From contig PLDF01000349.1 of assembly GCA_003135055.1 (NCBI GenBank), positions 1-64,000 on the forward strand: DNA of 64,000 nucleotides, read 5' to 3'. This DNA is from Bryobacterales bacterium. Its GTDB lineage: Bacteria > Acidobacteriota > Terriglobia > Bryobacterales > Bryobacteraceae. Shown piece by piece: positions 63,869-64,000 of the stretch (its first letter is position 1; each line of letters starts with the position of its first letter). The translations under genes were made by a program, and so were the position numbers. The notes beneath the pieces were generated by a model that saw only the letters and a list, made by a program, of their open reading frames with translations, was not told where the DNA came from and ran no database searches.

Positions 63869-64000
63869 CGGCAGGGGTTATCCCGTCCGGCTCTCAGGGC
63901 ATAGCCGCCATACGCTCCAGCAAAAGTGAAGAGCCCCTCACTAAATCGCCGCCAGCCCGAAAACAGCACCCTCGGCAACCCTCGGCAAAACCGAAGTTGC

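Overview
The window looks like a piece of a large, GC-rich soil Acidobacteriota chromosome of the Bryobacterales / Candidatus Solibacter type. I infer this from family content: a TIGR03435 soil-associated protein, relics of ADOP-type (MacB/FtsX-like) ABC permeases next to a PadR regulator, TonB-family and LytTR remnants, many secreted enzymes, and abundant dispersed hairpin repeats. No rRNA, CRISPR array or complete insertion sequence was seen.

Layout. 0-13.3 kb: MEDS sensor protein, PAS hybrid histidine kinase, a broken M1 aminopeptidase, small secreted proteins, a winged-helix AAA+ ATPase with a coding minisatellite, a YkgJ-type Cys-cluster protein, a TonB-family protein, an HD-domain protein, DUF4342, a collapsed PadR-ADOP pair, a frameshifted HEAT-like gene and a metallothionein. 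13.5-19.3 kb: decayed ADOP permease copies and a segmental duplication that also copied the 3' end of cdsA, then intact cdsA-uppS and tRNA-Arg(TCT). 19.7-24.1 kb: a purple-acid-phosphatase-like enzyme, then tRNA-Arg(ACG), whose 3' half is repeated 2.6 kb downstream. The two copies bound a small island with two intact toxin-antitoxin-like pairs (DUF433/DUF5615 and Panacea/unknown).

24.2-34 kb: a cell-envelope surveillance locus. DUF1175, bacterial alpha-2-macroglobulin and a membrane protein lie on +, facing a transpeptidase-only penicillin-binding protein and a SpoIID/metallopeptidase-like protein on -. 34.8-42.6 kb: housekeeping block tig, clpX, lon, engB, rho, with clpP absent from its usual place. 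42.7-55.1 kb: metabolic and secreted enzymes (rhodanese, esterase/beta-propeller, VOC, GlcG/HbpS-like, zinc alcohol dehydrogenase, GH20), small unknown proteins, a TIGR03435 gene with a scrambled internal segment, and a second hybrid histidine kinase.

55.6-62.7 kb: an accessory region crowded with toxin-antitoxin modules (two BrnT-type, a RelE/HigB-like with XRE partner, a PIN/VapC pair, and a duplicated ribbon-helix-helix module) around an AT-richer 710-aa P-loop ATPase with a C-terminal zinc ribbon and winged helix. This ATPase is the best candidate for an undescribed system. In several modules the toxin is frameshifted while the antitoxin stays open. The window ends with a conserved unknown protein that carries a dispersed repeat inside its coding sequence.

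Two themes cut across the window. One is a two-hairpin dispersed repeat whose stems covary between copies. The other is gene decay by single-base indels and short tandem duplications. All function calls come from reading the translated sequence by eye; no database search was run.
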